A DNA stretch of 64,000 nucleotides from Chrysogorgia sp. JL179-B06 (Eukaryota > Cnidaria > Anthozoa > Scleralcyonacea > Chrysogorgiidae). The position numbers and the translations under genes are program-made. The notes under the pieces are model-generated. The model was not told the origin of the DNA. It was given only the letters and a program-made list of their open reading frames with translations, and searched no databases. Where the stretch lies: positions 682,501 to 746,500 of the forward strand of contig JAYKKM010000181.1 in the NCBI GenBank assembly GCA_035772405.1, read 5' to 3'. Every line of letters begins with the position of its first letter. Within the stretch, counting starts at the first letter, position 1. Of the stretch, positions 11,744-21,409 are shown in pieces.

Positions 11744-12037
11744 TTACCTACTACTACTCAGGCTCTTTACTAAATGTCTTCCCATCATACTGTATAGTAC
11801 TCGTCTTAGTTGGTCTGCATTAGCATCTGACAGTTGTTGTCTTAGCTCCTGAATTTTGTCTCTCTGACGAATTTCGTTCTCGTAGAACTTTTCTTTCGCT
11901 CTCGCAAGACTTTCTAATGCTTTGTTGTGTCTCTTTATCTCTGTCTCGTAGCCGGTATGGTTTAGCTTACTGAATAGAAATCCAGCTGCTGCGAATGCTA
12001 TGGCGTTGAACAACCCACCTGCTACCACACTAGCCAT
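11744..12037 (-). CDS. Polinton-associated membrane/coiled-coil protein (97 aa)
   Basis: The 97-residue product starts with a hydrophobic, Ala/Gly-rich segment (residues 2-24) that could span a membrane. It is followed by an amphipathic, charged helix region (residues 30-82) with a heptad-like pattern of Leu, Lys and Glu. Small proteins with this architecture are common in cnidarian Polintons, but no function is established to my knowledge. It is the last of three consecutive minus-strand genes separated by 16-20 bases, which suggests a compact transcription block. The frame is intact. Confidence 0.65.
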   Translation of the reverse strand: MASVVAGGLFNAIAFAAAGFLFSKLNHTGYETEIKRHNKALESLARAKEKFYENEIRQRDKIQELRQQLSDANADQLRRVLYSMMGRHLVKSLSSSR

Positions 12038-12053
12038 TATGTATTACGTTAGA

Positions 12054-12290
12054 TTATTTTGAGAACGGGTCCACAGGTAGGTATTTCTTGCTCTGTGCCC
12101 ACTTAACAAGTAGTGTTGAAGCACCTACAGCAGTCGCTAATGTAAGGGTGCGCTTCACTGACTCAGGGGTGCCTAACGGTTCTTTCAACACTTTCTTTGA
12201 TGCCATGGATACGGCTACAGCTCCAGCAGTCACGATGGCTGCATCGTATAGCTCGTTCATCAGTTCTTTCCTGTCTATTGACGATGTCAT
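12054..12290 (-). CDS. small hydrophobic Polinton protein (78 aa)
   Basis: The product has two hydrophobic stretches: residues 16-29 (AAIVTAGAVAVSMA) and residues 46-61 (TLTLATAVGASTLLV). This suggests a hairpin-like membrane protein. Its C-terminus is short and polar. It lies between two other small membrane-type genes on the same strand and its frame is intact. No catalytic motif is visible. Roles in virion membranes or in entry are possible for such proteins in general, but nothing here shows either. Confidence 0.6.
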   Translation of the reverse strand: MTSSIDRKELMNELYDAAIVTAGAVAVSMASKKVLKEPLGTPESVKRTLTLATAVGASTLLVKWAQSKKYLPVDPFSK

Positions 12291-12310
12291 ATACTATACA
12301 ATATGTTTTA

Positions 12311-12625
12311 TTAATCGAAGCTGTCAAGGTTGCGTGATGGTTCCTTTTTTATAATAACATTCTTAGGCTCCTCATTAACAGTCACCGTTTGTTTGTCTTG
12401 CTTCATCGCATAATACAGTGAGCCGGCAGCTACAACCACTCCTATAGTATCTATAACGTATCCATAGTTAAAACTGTCATCCTCTTTCTCACTTATCACT
12501 CTCTCTCTCATCTTCCTCTCTTTTGCCGCATTAGATATAGCAGCCAAACGTTTGCCTGCCTCTACTCTCTTAGGGGTCTTTGTTATTGACGTTATAATAG
12601 GTGCGCCCTCGTTACTGTCAGTCAT
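12311..12625 (-). CDS. small single-span protein (104 aa)
   Basis: The N-terminal half is basic (residues 10-45, many Lys and Arg), followed by a hydrophobic segment at residues 54-69 (GYVIDTIGVVVAAGSLYYAM) and a charged tail. This suggests a single-pass membrane protein. It is the first gene of the three-gene minus-strand block 12625-11744. The start was chosen as the only Met upstream of the conserved-looking basic region. Function unknown. Confidence 0.6.
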   Translation of the reverse strand: MTDSNEGAPIITSITKTPKRVEAGKRLAAISNAAKERKMRERVISEKEDDSFNYGYVIDTIGVVVAAGSLYYAMKQDKQTVTVNEEPKNVIIKKEPSRNLDSFD

Positions 12626-12772
12626 CTATATTATACGTGGTGTCTTGTAACAGATCATCTTACAGTTATCTCACAGATCATCTCACAGTTATCTCATAGA
12701 TATAGTATTCGTTGAAAGTATCTTTGGTGATTAGACAGTGTGGTTTCACTCTTAAATCTCCTGTTGCAGTAC

Positions 12773-13498
12773 TCACACACATCTAGAGTCTCTCATATAT
12801 GTCTCTATGAAGTGTATTATCTCGTGTTGGTCTGAGGATAGTAGTGTGTTGTACCCTTGCGATCTTAGTCTCTTTAGAGCAGCGACTTGGTTATCCTTAA
12901 TTACACCGTCACCCTTTGGTGTCTTTAACTCTATAGCAAAACCATTATATCCCTTGTAGAGCTGTGGGACAATCAAATCTGGTTGTCCACCACTGTAACC
13001 TTTCTTCCATCCATCTATTCTTTTCGTAGATGTGTCTTGATACTCGGCTCCCAACCCTGGGATGACTATTGTTGGATGGTATGCTCTAATATACTCTACG
13101 ATGTCGTAGTGTAAATCTGTCTCATTCATGATCGATAATTGGTTATATTGTGTGTACTGGCCTGTCTTTCTTATAGATGGCAGGACTTCTGTGAACATCC
13201 GTTTTCTAAAATTTTCTGCTGACTCTAGTTTGGATGAGAATATTAGTCTATATAGACCACTCTCATTTATTTGCCAAACTTGCCTATTTTGGTACTCAAA
13301 AGCTGAAGTCCCAAAACAGGACATCAGCTTTTGAACCTTTCTTTTCTCATCGTCTTTCACACGCTCTTGTATCGCTTTGGAAGGTATTTTATAACCTAAC
13401 ATTTCAGCCACTTCTTTTCCGTAGAACCATATATTATCTCCTTCCTTGATAGTCGTGACTGTCTTACTCTCAAAACTGAATTTTTTTACAAGGCTCAT
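12773..13498 (-). CDS. BRO-N domain fused to VRR-NUC nuclease
   Basis: The 241-residue product has an N-terminal BRO-N DNA-binding domain (about residues 10-115), recognisable by WFYGKEVAEMLGY and NFRKRMFTEVLPSIRKTG. The C-terminal part (about 125-235) is a VRR-NUC fold of the PD-(D/E)XK nuclease class: GGQPDLIVP supplies the Asp and FAIELKTPKG the Glu-x-Lys, followed by a conserved Gln in KDNQ. BRO proteins are spread among large DNA viruses and phages, and VRR-NUC domains cut branched or linear DNA. The frame is intact, unlike most of element 1. A role in genome processing is an inference. Confidence 0.85.
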   Translation of the reverse strand: MSLVKKFSFESKTVTTIKEGDNIWFYGKEVAEMLGYKIPSKAIQERVKDDEKRKVQKLMSCFGTSAFEYQNRQVWQINESGLYRLIFSSKLESAENFRKRMFTEVLPSIRKTGQYTQYNQLSIMNETDLHYDIVEYIRAYHPTIVIPGLGAEYQDTSTKRIDGWKKGYSGGQPDLIVPQLYKGYNGFAIELKTPKGDGVIKDNQVAALKRLRSQGYNTLLSSDQHEIIHFIETYMRDSRCV

Positions 13499-13570
13499 CT
13501 TATATAATACACTGTGTAATGTTTTAAGTTACACAAACCAACCTTCCGTTTTGGAGGGTTGGTCAAACTA

Positions 13571-13790
13571 CAATCCTGGCAAAAAGTAATGAAACACCAC
13601 GCATAATTTCAAATAATTCTAATTTCGTCCCCCTCCCCCCGTACAATGTTGGTTGATACCAACCAAAAAGATGTAAATCACAATCCCTACAGTCCGACAA
13701 GCCATTTACCAACATTGTTCGGGGGGAAGGGGGGAATGCGCTGTTCTTAGTCATTATTCCACGTGTTTCATTAACTTTTTGCCAGGATTG
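13571..13790. mobile_element. foldback MITE with 27-28 bp terminal repeats
   Basis: The left end reads CAATCCTGGCAAAAAGTAAT and the right end is its reverse complement with one extra T. The inverted similarity continues inward, through a C-rich stretch, to near the centre. The element is 220 bp and non-coding. No clear target duplication is visible, so the transposon superfamily is open. Confidence 0.75.
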
Positions 13791-13794
13791 TCTG

Positions 13795-14556
13795 AATATA
13801 GTAAAATTGAGAAATAATAAGAGAGCTAACAAAATTCATTCAGATGCTTATATTTAGATATTTTGGGGGGGGAAGCAAGCTTCTTAGACACTCTCCGCGA
13901 AATGTTCAATTGAAATGCGCTGTGCTTGTGTGTGTGGGTGGGGAGTCTGGGTACGAGAGTGGTTGCCAACTTGCCATTGACTTTTCCTGTGTTTCTTGTT
14001 CACGTATATTTCCATAAGTAGTAATTTTTCTTGTTATTATTGCGCATGAGTTCCATTCGTGCGATAGTGTGTAGCTGGTAATCATAAAGCTTTTCTCCAC
14101 AACCTGCCGAGCTTAAAACTTTCATTGGACTTGTAACTTTTATAAATGTCTACTATTTTTTCATCATCATCAATCATTTAATTAAAATGAAATAAGACAA
14201 ATAACAATATAACACATTACAAAGTATCAAGTTAAATTAATGCCTATTTTTTATTTTATTGACAATAAAAGATTGGGAATGGGGCCTTGTTTGTTTAATT
14301 CACCCCAAACGAGAAAGCAACGGTTGACAATACGGTTGACACCAACGGTTGACAACATTTTTCAAACAGTTTTATACTAATTTTGTAACGGTTGACAGTA
14401 ATTTACTAAAAAGATAAATTAATAAATATTTTTTTAGAAGAGAGGTGTCGAAACGACGAGGGCTAAAGGTTTGTAGTCTGGCTCTGATATATATTTGAAG
14501 GGGGTCAGACCCCTCTTGTCTTATTCTCGTAGTTGAATTTCTTATTGTACGTAGTA
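13795..14556. other. intergenic DNA with repeated ACGGTTGACA
   Basis: Four copies of (A)ACGGTTGACA lie at 14318-14400, three of them close together. They could be protein-binding sites or a short tandem repeat. G-rich and T-rich low-complexity DNA occupies 13860-13950. No gene is supported. Confidence 0.5.
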
Positions 14557-15078
14557 TTATAAGTGACTCTGATCAATGTCCTGTTTTGAGACTTCGGCTC
14601 TCTCATATATTTTATTATACTTTTTCGCCATTCCATTAATTGGTGGGCATAAGTCAGTCACAATATCGTCTAATACTTTAACATCTGATAGAAACATCGA
14701 CTTATCATAAGGAAGACCTCTCAGATATGATCTTAGTTGTGTCAATATCTTTTTGTAGCTAGTGTGTGCGAACTTGCAATGTTCCACTATGTTTGCCAGA
14801 TTGGATTTAGCCAAGTAGCCTTGAACGATCACACCAGGACCACTAATACAAGCCAGGATTATAGGATTAGCGGTTACCGATCCAGCTACAATCCCTACTG
14901 TCGTTAACCCTATACTAGCCATGTTTAACGATAGTTTAATTTTCTTCAACCTTTTATATTTCCATTTGTAACAGGCTTCTAGTTTATGGTAGCACGCGTA
15001 TAACCGTTTGAGTTCTAGTATCTCTTCCTCTGTCATATCCTTTGATATGTGGTCGAAATCAACAACTGACTTCTTCAT
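14557..15078 (-). CDS. Polinton-associated helical protein with hydrophobic core (173 aa)
   Basis: The product begins with an acidic segment and a helix rich in Leu, Tyr and Lys (residues 15-55). A long hydrophobic stretch follows at about residues 52-88 (MASIGLTTVGIVAGSV and NPIILACISGPGVIVQG), sufficient for one or two membrane passes. The rest (90-173) is polar, with LRSYLRGLPYDKS and a conserved-looking LDDIVTDLCP. Homologues of this type are frequent in cnidarian Polinton sequences, but the function is unknown. The frame is intact and the gene ends upstream of the AT-rich interval at 14.5 kb. Confidence 0.65.
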   Translation of the reverse strand: MKKSVVDFDHISKDMTEEEILELKRLYACYHKLEACYKWKYKRLKKIKLSLNMASIGLTTVGIVAGSVTANPIILACISGPGVIVQGYLAKSNLANIVEHCKFAHTSYKKILTQLRSYLRGLPYDKSMFLSDVKVLDDIVTDLCPPINGMAKKYNKIYERAEVSKQDIDQSHL

Positions 15079-15093
15079 TGTCCTATAGTTACT

Positions 15094-15700
15094 TCACATA
15101 TATTCCTCCATCATTTTCCCACCAACTAGTATTATGTCTCGGTTTGTCATGTAACCAGAGATGATCTTCATACCGTAGAGCTCTATTAGAGACGGGTACG
15201 CATAGGGTGCGAGTGGCGATTTTGGTCGATGTATCGCAAATATTGTTCCATAAGGATATCCTATCTCGTTATATAGTTAGCTGTGAAGTCTGAGTCTGTT
15301 GACCTTATGTTGTTGACCCTAACGTGTGAATTATCCATCTGCCAAGGCATTGATATCATATGCCTCTTAGTGGTGTCGATATTATTTGGGATTGTACATA
15401 TATACTCCTTTGCTGGGAGACCACCACCATACGACAACTTGTCAGTTGTGCCACCTTTGTATCCTACGAACTTATCCCACGAACCGTCGTCGTTTGAGAC
15501 AATCGCCTCCCAACCTTGCGCAAGCACCCTCTTGGCTAACCTCGCTACCACAAAAACGGATATGTCACAGTATTGCATACGTGGACAATTAAAGTGCATT
15601 CCAACCTCGAGTTGGTGTTGGGTTATTGTAGGGGATAGGAAGAAATGACCGTTGTCAGAATCAATAATAGGACCATAGGATCGAATACTTTGTACTAGTG
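15094..15700 (-). pseudogene. Polinton-associated ORF, about 200 aa, one frameshift
   Basis: Reading on the minus strand, an open frame passes through FFLSPTITQHQLE, MHFNCPRMQYC and AKEYICTIPN to about 15265. There the frame shifts, and the protein continues through IFAIHRPKSPLAPYAYPSL to a stop at 15094. The 5' end is uncertain: the frame is open upstream of the Met at 15599 to at least 15690. The two halves look like one protein because together they form a continuous region with no other start. The function is not recognised. Confidence 0.55.
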
Positions 15701-15721
15701 TGTTTTATAACTAGCACGCAG

Positions 15722-15871
15722 ACGTTAAAGGGTTCTGTTCAACATTTTGATATTGGGTCGAAAATCCTAATAAACAAAGGAGTCATCAACCAACTAGAGT
15801 TCAAGATAACAGATCAGGTCGATAACAGTGTTAGCGTTGGTGAAGTATTGTTAAATTTATACATAATGTAG
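15722..15871 (+). pseudogene. C-terminal fragment of a structural-like Polinton protein
   Basis: The open segment contains FDIGSKILINKGVINQLEFK and ends LLNLYIM before a TAG. The alternating hydrophobic pattern fits a beta-rich domain, and a position just upstream of the integrase suggests a virion protein. There is no start codon, so only the last about 50 residues survive. Assignment to a minor capsid protein is a guess from pattern and context. Confidence 0.35.
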
Positions 15872-15878
15872 TGTATAT

Positions 15879-16995
15879 ATGGATATAGAGCAGGAACTAA
15901 GAGATATTTACTATAACCCATCAACTGGTTACCAATCTGCTGAGAGACTGTACCAAAGAGCATTGGAAGATGACCTGAACGTTAGTAGGACAGTGATAAA
16001 GGACTGGCTAAAATCCCAAGACACATACACTAAGGGTGACCAATCCTGAGGGAATCTTGAATTCTGTTTTTGGTTTACCCTAATACATTCAATTTTTAGT
16101 TGTAATACTGTAATTGATATGTATTATAAATTCTAATAAATAAATTCTAATAAACTATAGGTATAAACCAATTGTTAAGAAATATAAGTTTAGACAAACG
16201 TTTGTTCACTATCTGGGTGAGCAGATACAGATGCATGGACTTGGTCGATATGGGTAAGTATAAGCATAAGCAGAACAACGAGTACTACTGGATACTAACA
16301 GCCACTGAGATCCTTAGTAGATACGCGTTCGCCATACCTGTCTACAGGAAAGACACGAAAAACATGACTAAGGCTGTCACAAAGTTATTGGAGAAGGCTA
16401 AGGTTAGATTTGACGAGTATCCAAAGCTTGTTCAGTTTGAAGATGGTAAGGAATTCTACAACGTTGGTGTGAAAGATCTATTGGAGAAACACGATGTGAA
16501 GTACTTCAGCACGAACTCCGATAAAAAGGCAGCAGTCGTGGAACGGTTTAATAGAACGCTAAAGACGTCTATGTGGAAGTACTTCTACAGTAAAGGAACG
16601 TATAAGTGCAGGATTGACATTTTGGATCAGCTTGTCCAAAATTACAACAATACCAAACACAGTACTATTCTAATGAGACTTAAAGATGTGAGTAAGAAAA
16701 ACGAAAACGACGTATGGACGACATTGTTTGGACACCATTTTGGTGGGTGCCCACTACCAAAGTTCAAAGTAGGTGACACTGTTAGGATATCAAAGTACAA
16801 AAGTATTTTCACAAAAGGGTATATGAAGCTAACTTCACTGAAGAACTGTTCAAAGTGTCAAAAGTTATACGTGGCGACCCTAACACGTACGAGATAGAGG
16901 ACCACGAAGGGGAACTCATCATCGGTAAGTTTTACGAAGAAGAGCTATCAGCTGTTGAGCACAACAAAGTTAGTGACAGGATAACTATAGGATAA
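15879..16995 (+). pseudogene. Polinton DDE integrase (retrovirus-type), broken
   Basis: The start ATG at 15879 opens an N-terminal helical domain (LYQRALEDDLNVSRTVIKDW) that reads to about 16030. An AT-rich segment of about 125 bases then breaks the gene. The catalytic core resumes at about 16165 and shows all three acidic residues: MDLVDM (about 16232), QFEDGKEF (about 16437) and VVERFNRTL (about 16536). A C-terminal SH3-like part (FKVGDTVRIS) is followed, after another frameshift near 16825, by a chromodomain-like tail. Frame changes at about 16232, 16605 and 16825 inactivate it. Such integrases insert Polintons with 6-bp duplications. Confidence 0.88.
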
Positions 16996-17024
16996 AAAGA
17001 GAACTAACTAGGAGAAACCAACAC

Positions 17025-17610
17025 AAAGAGAGTGAGACGTCGTTCACAGACAACGACGATGGAAAAACGGTGACAATCACCAATAAGGGTGGTGGCAACA
17101 TCATGAAGGTCCCTTCAGTCGAAAACTTACCAAACGTCAATATCCCTAACCACCCTGAAAACGACTTGCATACAGCTTTCAGTCGATTTATGAGAGAGAC
17201 GTATGGCATAGGTCTTAATATACACAACGATAATGTACTCGAGTTAATTAAAAACTCAAACGAAGGGCGGGGAGTAATAACGTCGAGTACAAACCTGTTA
17301 CAAAAAATGGTGAGCGAGGCAAACCACATGTCGTCTTAAAGCGAAATAAGGATGGTCGTTTAACTATTAACAAAACAACGAGAAACGACAAGGCGCTGAC
17401 ACAGTTCCTAAGTATTGTTGGCAAAGTCGTTGAAAGGGACAAGACAATTAGAGGACAACCGATGATTGACGCAAACCCCAATAGTAGGTCTAACAGACAA
17501 AGAGAATCGCGAGCTACGAGGCGTCTTAACCCCAAACAACACACTCGATCCAACCACCAGACCACTATTTCTAAAAGCACAAGCCGACCATTTTCAGGAC
17601 ACTATTGACG
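17025..17610 (+). pseudogene. Polinton-associated ORF of unknown function
   Basis: Downstream of the integrase, one frame reads through MKVPSVENLPNVNIPNHP and RFMRETYGIGLN to 17339. A second frame continues through GRLTINKTTRN and TIRGQPMIDANP to about 17608. Their order and spacing suggest a single basic, Asn/Thr-rich protein with a frameshift near 17280. No enzyme motif is visible. Its place between integrase and capsid genes fits a virion or assembly role, which is inference only. Confidence 0.45.
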
Positions 17611-17639
17611 AGACTGGAAACACTCGCAATAGAGAGGAA

Positions 17640-18053
17640 GTTGGTTCCATATAGAGGAGTTTGAGTTGAACGAACGATTGGCAGGTCTCGAGACAGCTAG
17701 GGACAGAACCTTAGGGCAATTGGAACGTTGAGACTGTTAGGGAGCGACAAGAAGAGGACATCACTCGGTTACAAAAAATGAAGGAGTGGTTTAAGGAAAA
17801 TTGGTTGGGTGCCTCGGCTTTGGGAATAACCATAGCCTCTTTTATCACTACAATTATAATATCCGCTAGAAGTGTTGTCTTCAAAGGTGGCCAAGCACTT
17901 GGAAAATTAGGAAAAGCTATAGCTAATCTAACTACAAAGGCTGGTCCTCTACTGGCTGGACTACTAAACATGGTGGCGACTGTGCTAAAGTGGGGAGCTA
18001 AAGGTATATCTTGGTTAGCGTCTAATCTATGGATCCTAGCAATAGCACTATAG
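17640..18053 (+). pseudogene. minor capsid-like protein with coiled coil and membrane-active helix
   Basis: A charged, coiled-coil-like start (17655-17770, broken by a stop) leads into an intact 91-residue segment starting at 17778. This contains a hydrophobic helix (GASALGITIASFITTIII) followed by a Gly/Ala/Lys-rich amphipathic region and a second hydrophobic helix at the C-terminus. In composition and location next to the major capsid gene it resembles membrane-lytic minor capsid proteins of adeno-like viruses. That role is inferred. Confidence 0.5.
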
Positions 18054-18113
18054 CTTGGTTCGTTTACGATCAGTACAAACAGAGGAAATAGAACATACGT
18101 TACAATATATAGT

Positions 18114-19062
18114 ATGAATACGAACGAAAAGGAATTGCTTCCTGGGTATAGACGTCGTGGAATATCTACTATAAAAGGCACAAGAACCCGTCATGTCGTA
18201 ACGCTGACATCGACATCCAAAGGGTAACACTTGTTTGGTACCCTCCAGTCGCCATCTTCTATTCGACTTTAAAAGTTCGAACGCGAAATCATGGTTTCTT
18301 AACAACCTTTCGAGACTACTACTTGAGAGACTGGTGATAAAATTAGCGGGTGAGCCCGTGTACGACAACAGTGGTGAAAGCGTCATCGGTACGTACAAAG
18401 ATCTGTGGAAATCCAACAGTGAACGAGTTCAGATGGTTCGAATACGGCCTAGCAAACGAGAACCTTCGAAAGCTAATCTCGAAGGACGACAGTGGCGCGG
18501 CCAGTGGAGACACACAAAAAGTTAGCGATGGTCTGATGTTCTCTATTCATGGCACCAAACAAAAGGTTCAACTCGACAAGATTTTAGAAGATCACGGTCT
18601 ATACGCGCCATACAACATGAACAACAATTTCAGGTACATAATCACACTCCCCAAAGCGTCTGATATTATGGTGGCTCAATCTGGATCAGCTGTGGCTGGC
18701 TACATGTTGGAGAACCTTGAGTTGGAGTACGAAACTATCGAGAGTCAAGAGATCGCTGATGAAGTATCGTCTCTATATGCATGCATCCGGTAGATCTCTA
18801 TCATACGAACACATCACACTAATGAAGACTGTGGACTGGGATAAAGGAAGCACACTCGTGAATGAGAATATTAACCTGCCGAGAAAATCGATGAAAGCCG
18901 TCGTTCTACTCTTCACAAACAAAGCAAAAACTGATAGCGAGGTGTTCGTCTATACCCAAACATAGAGTCAGTCAAACTCACTATAGAAGGCGTGGAAACT
19001 TGGCAAACTTCAAAGCGACTATAATGAGCTACGTTTTGATGTTGAACCGTACCTTACACCGT
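18114..19062 (+). pseudogene. Polinton major capsid protein, truncated and frameshifted
   Basis: Starting from ATG 18114, segments in three frames line up in order: FDFKSSNAKSWFLNNLSRLL (about 18250-18310), KLAGEPVYDNSGES, YGLANENLRKLISKDDSGAA, LMFSIHGTKQKVQLDKILED, APYNMNNNFRYIITLP, and after 18795 LSYEHITLMKTVDWDKGSTL with MKAVVLLFTNKAKTDSEVF. This is the pattern of cnidarian Polinton double-jelly-roll capsid proteins. Frame changes occur near 18225, 18410, 18795 and 18960. The last about quarter of the protein is missing, and the element's coding ends here. Confidence 0.7.
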
Positions 19063-19065
19063 GCA

Positions 19066-20165
19066 CATCCTTTGTTTTAGGTTTATTAATATTTAAACAA
19101 CACGGTTGAGCGATTAAACCCAAACGATTCTATTGGATGATTGCTTCATTATACTAAAATACAATAGGTTCAGTGACCGTGCACCGTGCATAAAGACGAA
19201 CAAAAAGATAGAACAAAGACTTTAGCTGAGTTTCCAGACCATATCTCGATTGACTATATGCTGCGATCTTTTCTTAACTCTTTCCTACCTCATGTTTGGG
19301 TTTTTTTGTCACAGTTTCTTAATTGATAGTAAGGTACCCTCCACTCGCGCGTAGCGAGTCGCGAGTGAAAATGACACTCGCGAGTATTTTCGGGTAGGCC
19401 GATTTTGTCTCACTCGCAAATCGCGAGTCGAACAACAACAACATGAATAGGCTACGACATGAATATAATTATCATGATTCATGTTTTGATTGAAGTGACA
19501 GGAAGTTGGCGAGATATATCTTGTTTCTCGTGTTCGCGCGATTTCAGAATAATACATTATTATACTCTTTGTTTGTTGCAAATTCTGTTTGCGATGACTT
19601 TATCCCGATATAAACGTGGAGACGAGCTTCTCTTGAAAACAAAAAAATATTTTTGGCATACACTCGCGAGTCGAACGACAACAACATGAATATAATTATA
19701 TGATTTCGATCATAGTTAATAGCAAGTTGGTGAGAAATATCGTTTTCTCGTGTTCGATTTCAGCCAATAATACGTTTACGTTATATTCTTTGTTTCTTGT
19801 TAATTCATACAAAGCGTCAGATGCGATGGTCTTTTGAAACAAATCCCATCAGTTTGGAACTAATATCGACGAGCTTTTTTACACCAACTCGCATGCACTC
19901 GCGAGTCAAAAGAACTGTCAGTTTTGGCGATGAGTCATCGTTTATTAGAAAGCGCAAAACAAAGCACGTTTTCCAACAATACTTGATACATGTCGACAAC
20001 ATGATAAATCATTGGAATTGTTTCATAGGAGACGTTGGAGACGAGCTTCTCTTGGAAACAAAAAAATATTTTTGGCACATCGCACTCACTCGCGAGTCAA
20101 ACTACAACACTTTGAATTGATAATTTTTGACACGCACTGGCGTGTTCGCGAGTCGAACGAGTAAT
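19066..20165 (+). repeat. CTCGCGAGT-rich tandem repeats
   Basis: Units of about 200-240 bp recur between about 19340 and 20165. Each has CACTCGCGAGTCGAAC, ACAACAACATGAATATAATTAT, a GTTTCTCGTGTTCG stretch and a T-rich end. A segment GGAGACGAGCTTCTCTTG followed by an A-rich run recurs at 19617 and 20035. CTCGCGAG is a perfect 8-bp palindrome and appears repeatedly. The array lies between the end of element 1 and the left TIR of element 2. Short open frames inside are shadows of the repeat. Confidence 0.75.
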
Positions 20166-20298
20166 TCATAGACCGAATTGTACCATTCCTTATATATATA
20201 AAGAATATATAAAAATTGTAGATAAATTAAAGACAAGACATCACTTTGCTGTTACTCCGAGTTTCACGCTTACGCGATCGTCAGACAGACTTTAATGA

Positions 20299-20336
<38 letters not shown>

Positions 20337-20420
20337 GAGAGGAAGGGATTGGAACTGAGCTCTAAGCCAATCAGAATCAAGAATGATTTGAATGGACCAA
20401 TCAGAGCACAGTTCCAATCC
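20299..20420. repeat. (TA)n tract and short hairpin outside the left TIR
   Basis: A (TA)17-like tract occupies 20299-20333. It is followed by a hairpin whose arms are GGATTGGAACTG (20349-20360) and CAGTTCCAATCC (20409-20420). A long AT tract also borders the right TIR (58865-59180), so element 2 probably inserted into AT-repeat DNA. The hairpin then either belongs to the element's end or is a later insertion. Confidence 0.7.
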
Positions 20421-21405
20421 GTATTTCCAGGGGGGTGTCGTATTTTTAAGGTGTGGTCACCCTGTATAGAACGACCAATCATCAAATCAGGGGGGATATG
20501 CACCTGGTCGTATACAAGAGGTTTTTTGTATTAAAATTATTCAAAAATAAGGTGGTCTCGGTCAAGAGTATATATATCACTTGGGTCGTGTTGTTGTACG
20601 ACCAGTTTTTTGATAATCCTGAGTTGAACGACCAGAGAGATTGAAGGTCATTCAAGGTGAATAGTGTTAAGCAAGTACTGACGTCATTTGCTATACGGGG
20701 TTGAAAGCAGTGGTGTACAAGGAACAGGAGGTTTAAGTCGTAGAATTTAGTGTTCTGATCAATTGATGATCAGTATGGAAAAGTTCACCGAGAAACCAAA
20801 CATGTCTAAGGTGAAACCCCAGAAACCAAACATGTACTTTTAAAAGACATGTTTGGTTTCTGGGTTTTTACTTTAGACATGTTTGGTTTCTCGGTGAACT
20901 TTTCCACACTGATTATCAATTAATCGGAACACGAAATTCTACGACTAAACATCCTGTTCCTTGTACATCATTGCTTTCAACCCCATATAGCATCCGTGCC
21001 AGCACTTAGACAAATCATCGTTCACACTGTGATATATATACCCACGGACACCTTCATTTGAAAAAAAATACAAAAATTCTATTATACATAACCATCATAC
21101 CTCACCCGATGTGATTTATACTTACGTGCACCATCCAAATGCCATATTTTTAAATGAAGACTTGTAATGTTTTTTGGGAATAAAAATAAACAGTTTTTGG
21201 AAAAACTGTTTTATTTTTATTTGAATGTTTTTAAACACACATTTTGAATTAGTCATAGAAATTTCCGTCGTGGAGCTCTTACCTCGACGCCATCTTATGG
21301 CCGAATGACTGATATTCCCTAGTTACTGTATTTTTATAAATGATATTTCCTCATAATATTCATATATGATATATCTCATAAAAATTATTTGGATGTTTTT
21401 CCTTC
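20419..21405 (+). repeat. left terminal inverted repeat of element 2
   Basis: The outermost 130 bases (20419-20540) are nearly identical to the reverse complement of 58740-58864, including GTATAGAACGACCAATCATC. Similarity continues through 20560-20660, resumes after the foldback at 20676-21010 with CATCATACCTCACCC (21088-21102), and includes GGCCGAATGACTGATATTC (21300-21318). It fades near 21400. The extra foldback explains why this TIR is longer than its partner. Confidence 0.92.
20676..21010. mobile_element. foldback element inserted in the left TIR only
   Basis: Two arms of about 150 bp are inverted copies: TACAAGGAACAGGA (20718) is mirrored near 20952, and GAAACCAAACATGTC occurs on both sides of the centre at 20835. 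The right TIR lacks this segment, so it was inserted after the TIRs existed. The left flank contains TTAAG and the right flank CTTAG, perhaps a mutated TTAA target. It encodes nothing. Confidence 0.8.
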
Positions 21406-21409
21406 TAAA

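Larger units (their letters stand above)
6600..19065. mobile_element. Polinton/Maverick element 1, decayed
   Basis: The region contains the Polinton hallmark set: protein-primed DNA polymerase B (plus strand, 6613-10110), a DDE integrase (plus, 15879-16995), a major capsid protein (plus, 18114-19062) and characteristic small accessory proteins (minus, 11744-15700). Almost every gene has frameshifts, and packaging ATPase and protease genes were not recognised. Terminal inverted repeats are not visible, so the borders are estimated from the outermost genes. The opposite-strand polymerase N-terminus at 10.5-11.4 kb suggests rearrangement or two superimposed copies. Confidence 0.75.

Noticed and set aside
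13571..13790. Tc1/mariner assignment for the foldback MITE
   Set aside because: The ends resemble such elements in part, but the TA target duplication is absent on the right side.
16030..16160. Intron in the element 1 integrase
   Set aside because: GT and AG are present near the edges, but no pair joins the two frames in phase, and the rest of the gene is frameshifted; an insertion or decay is more likely.
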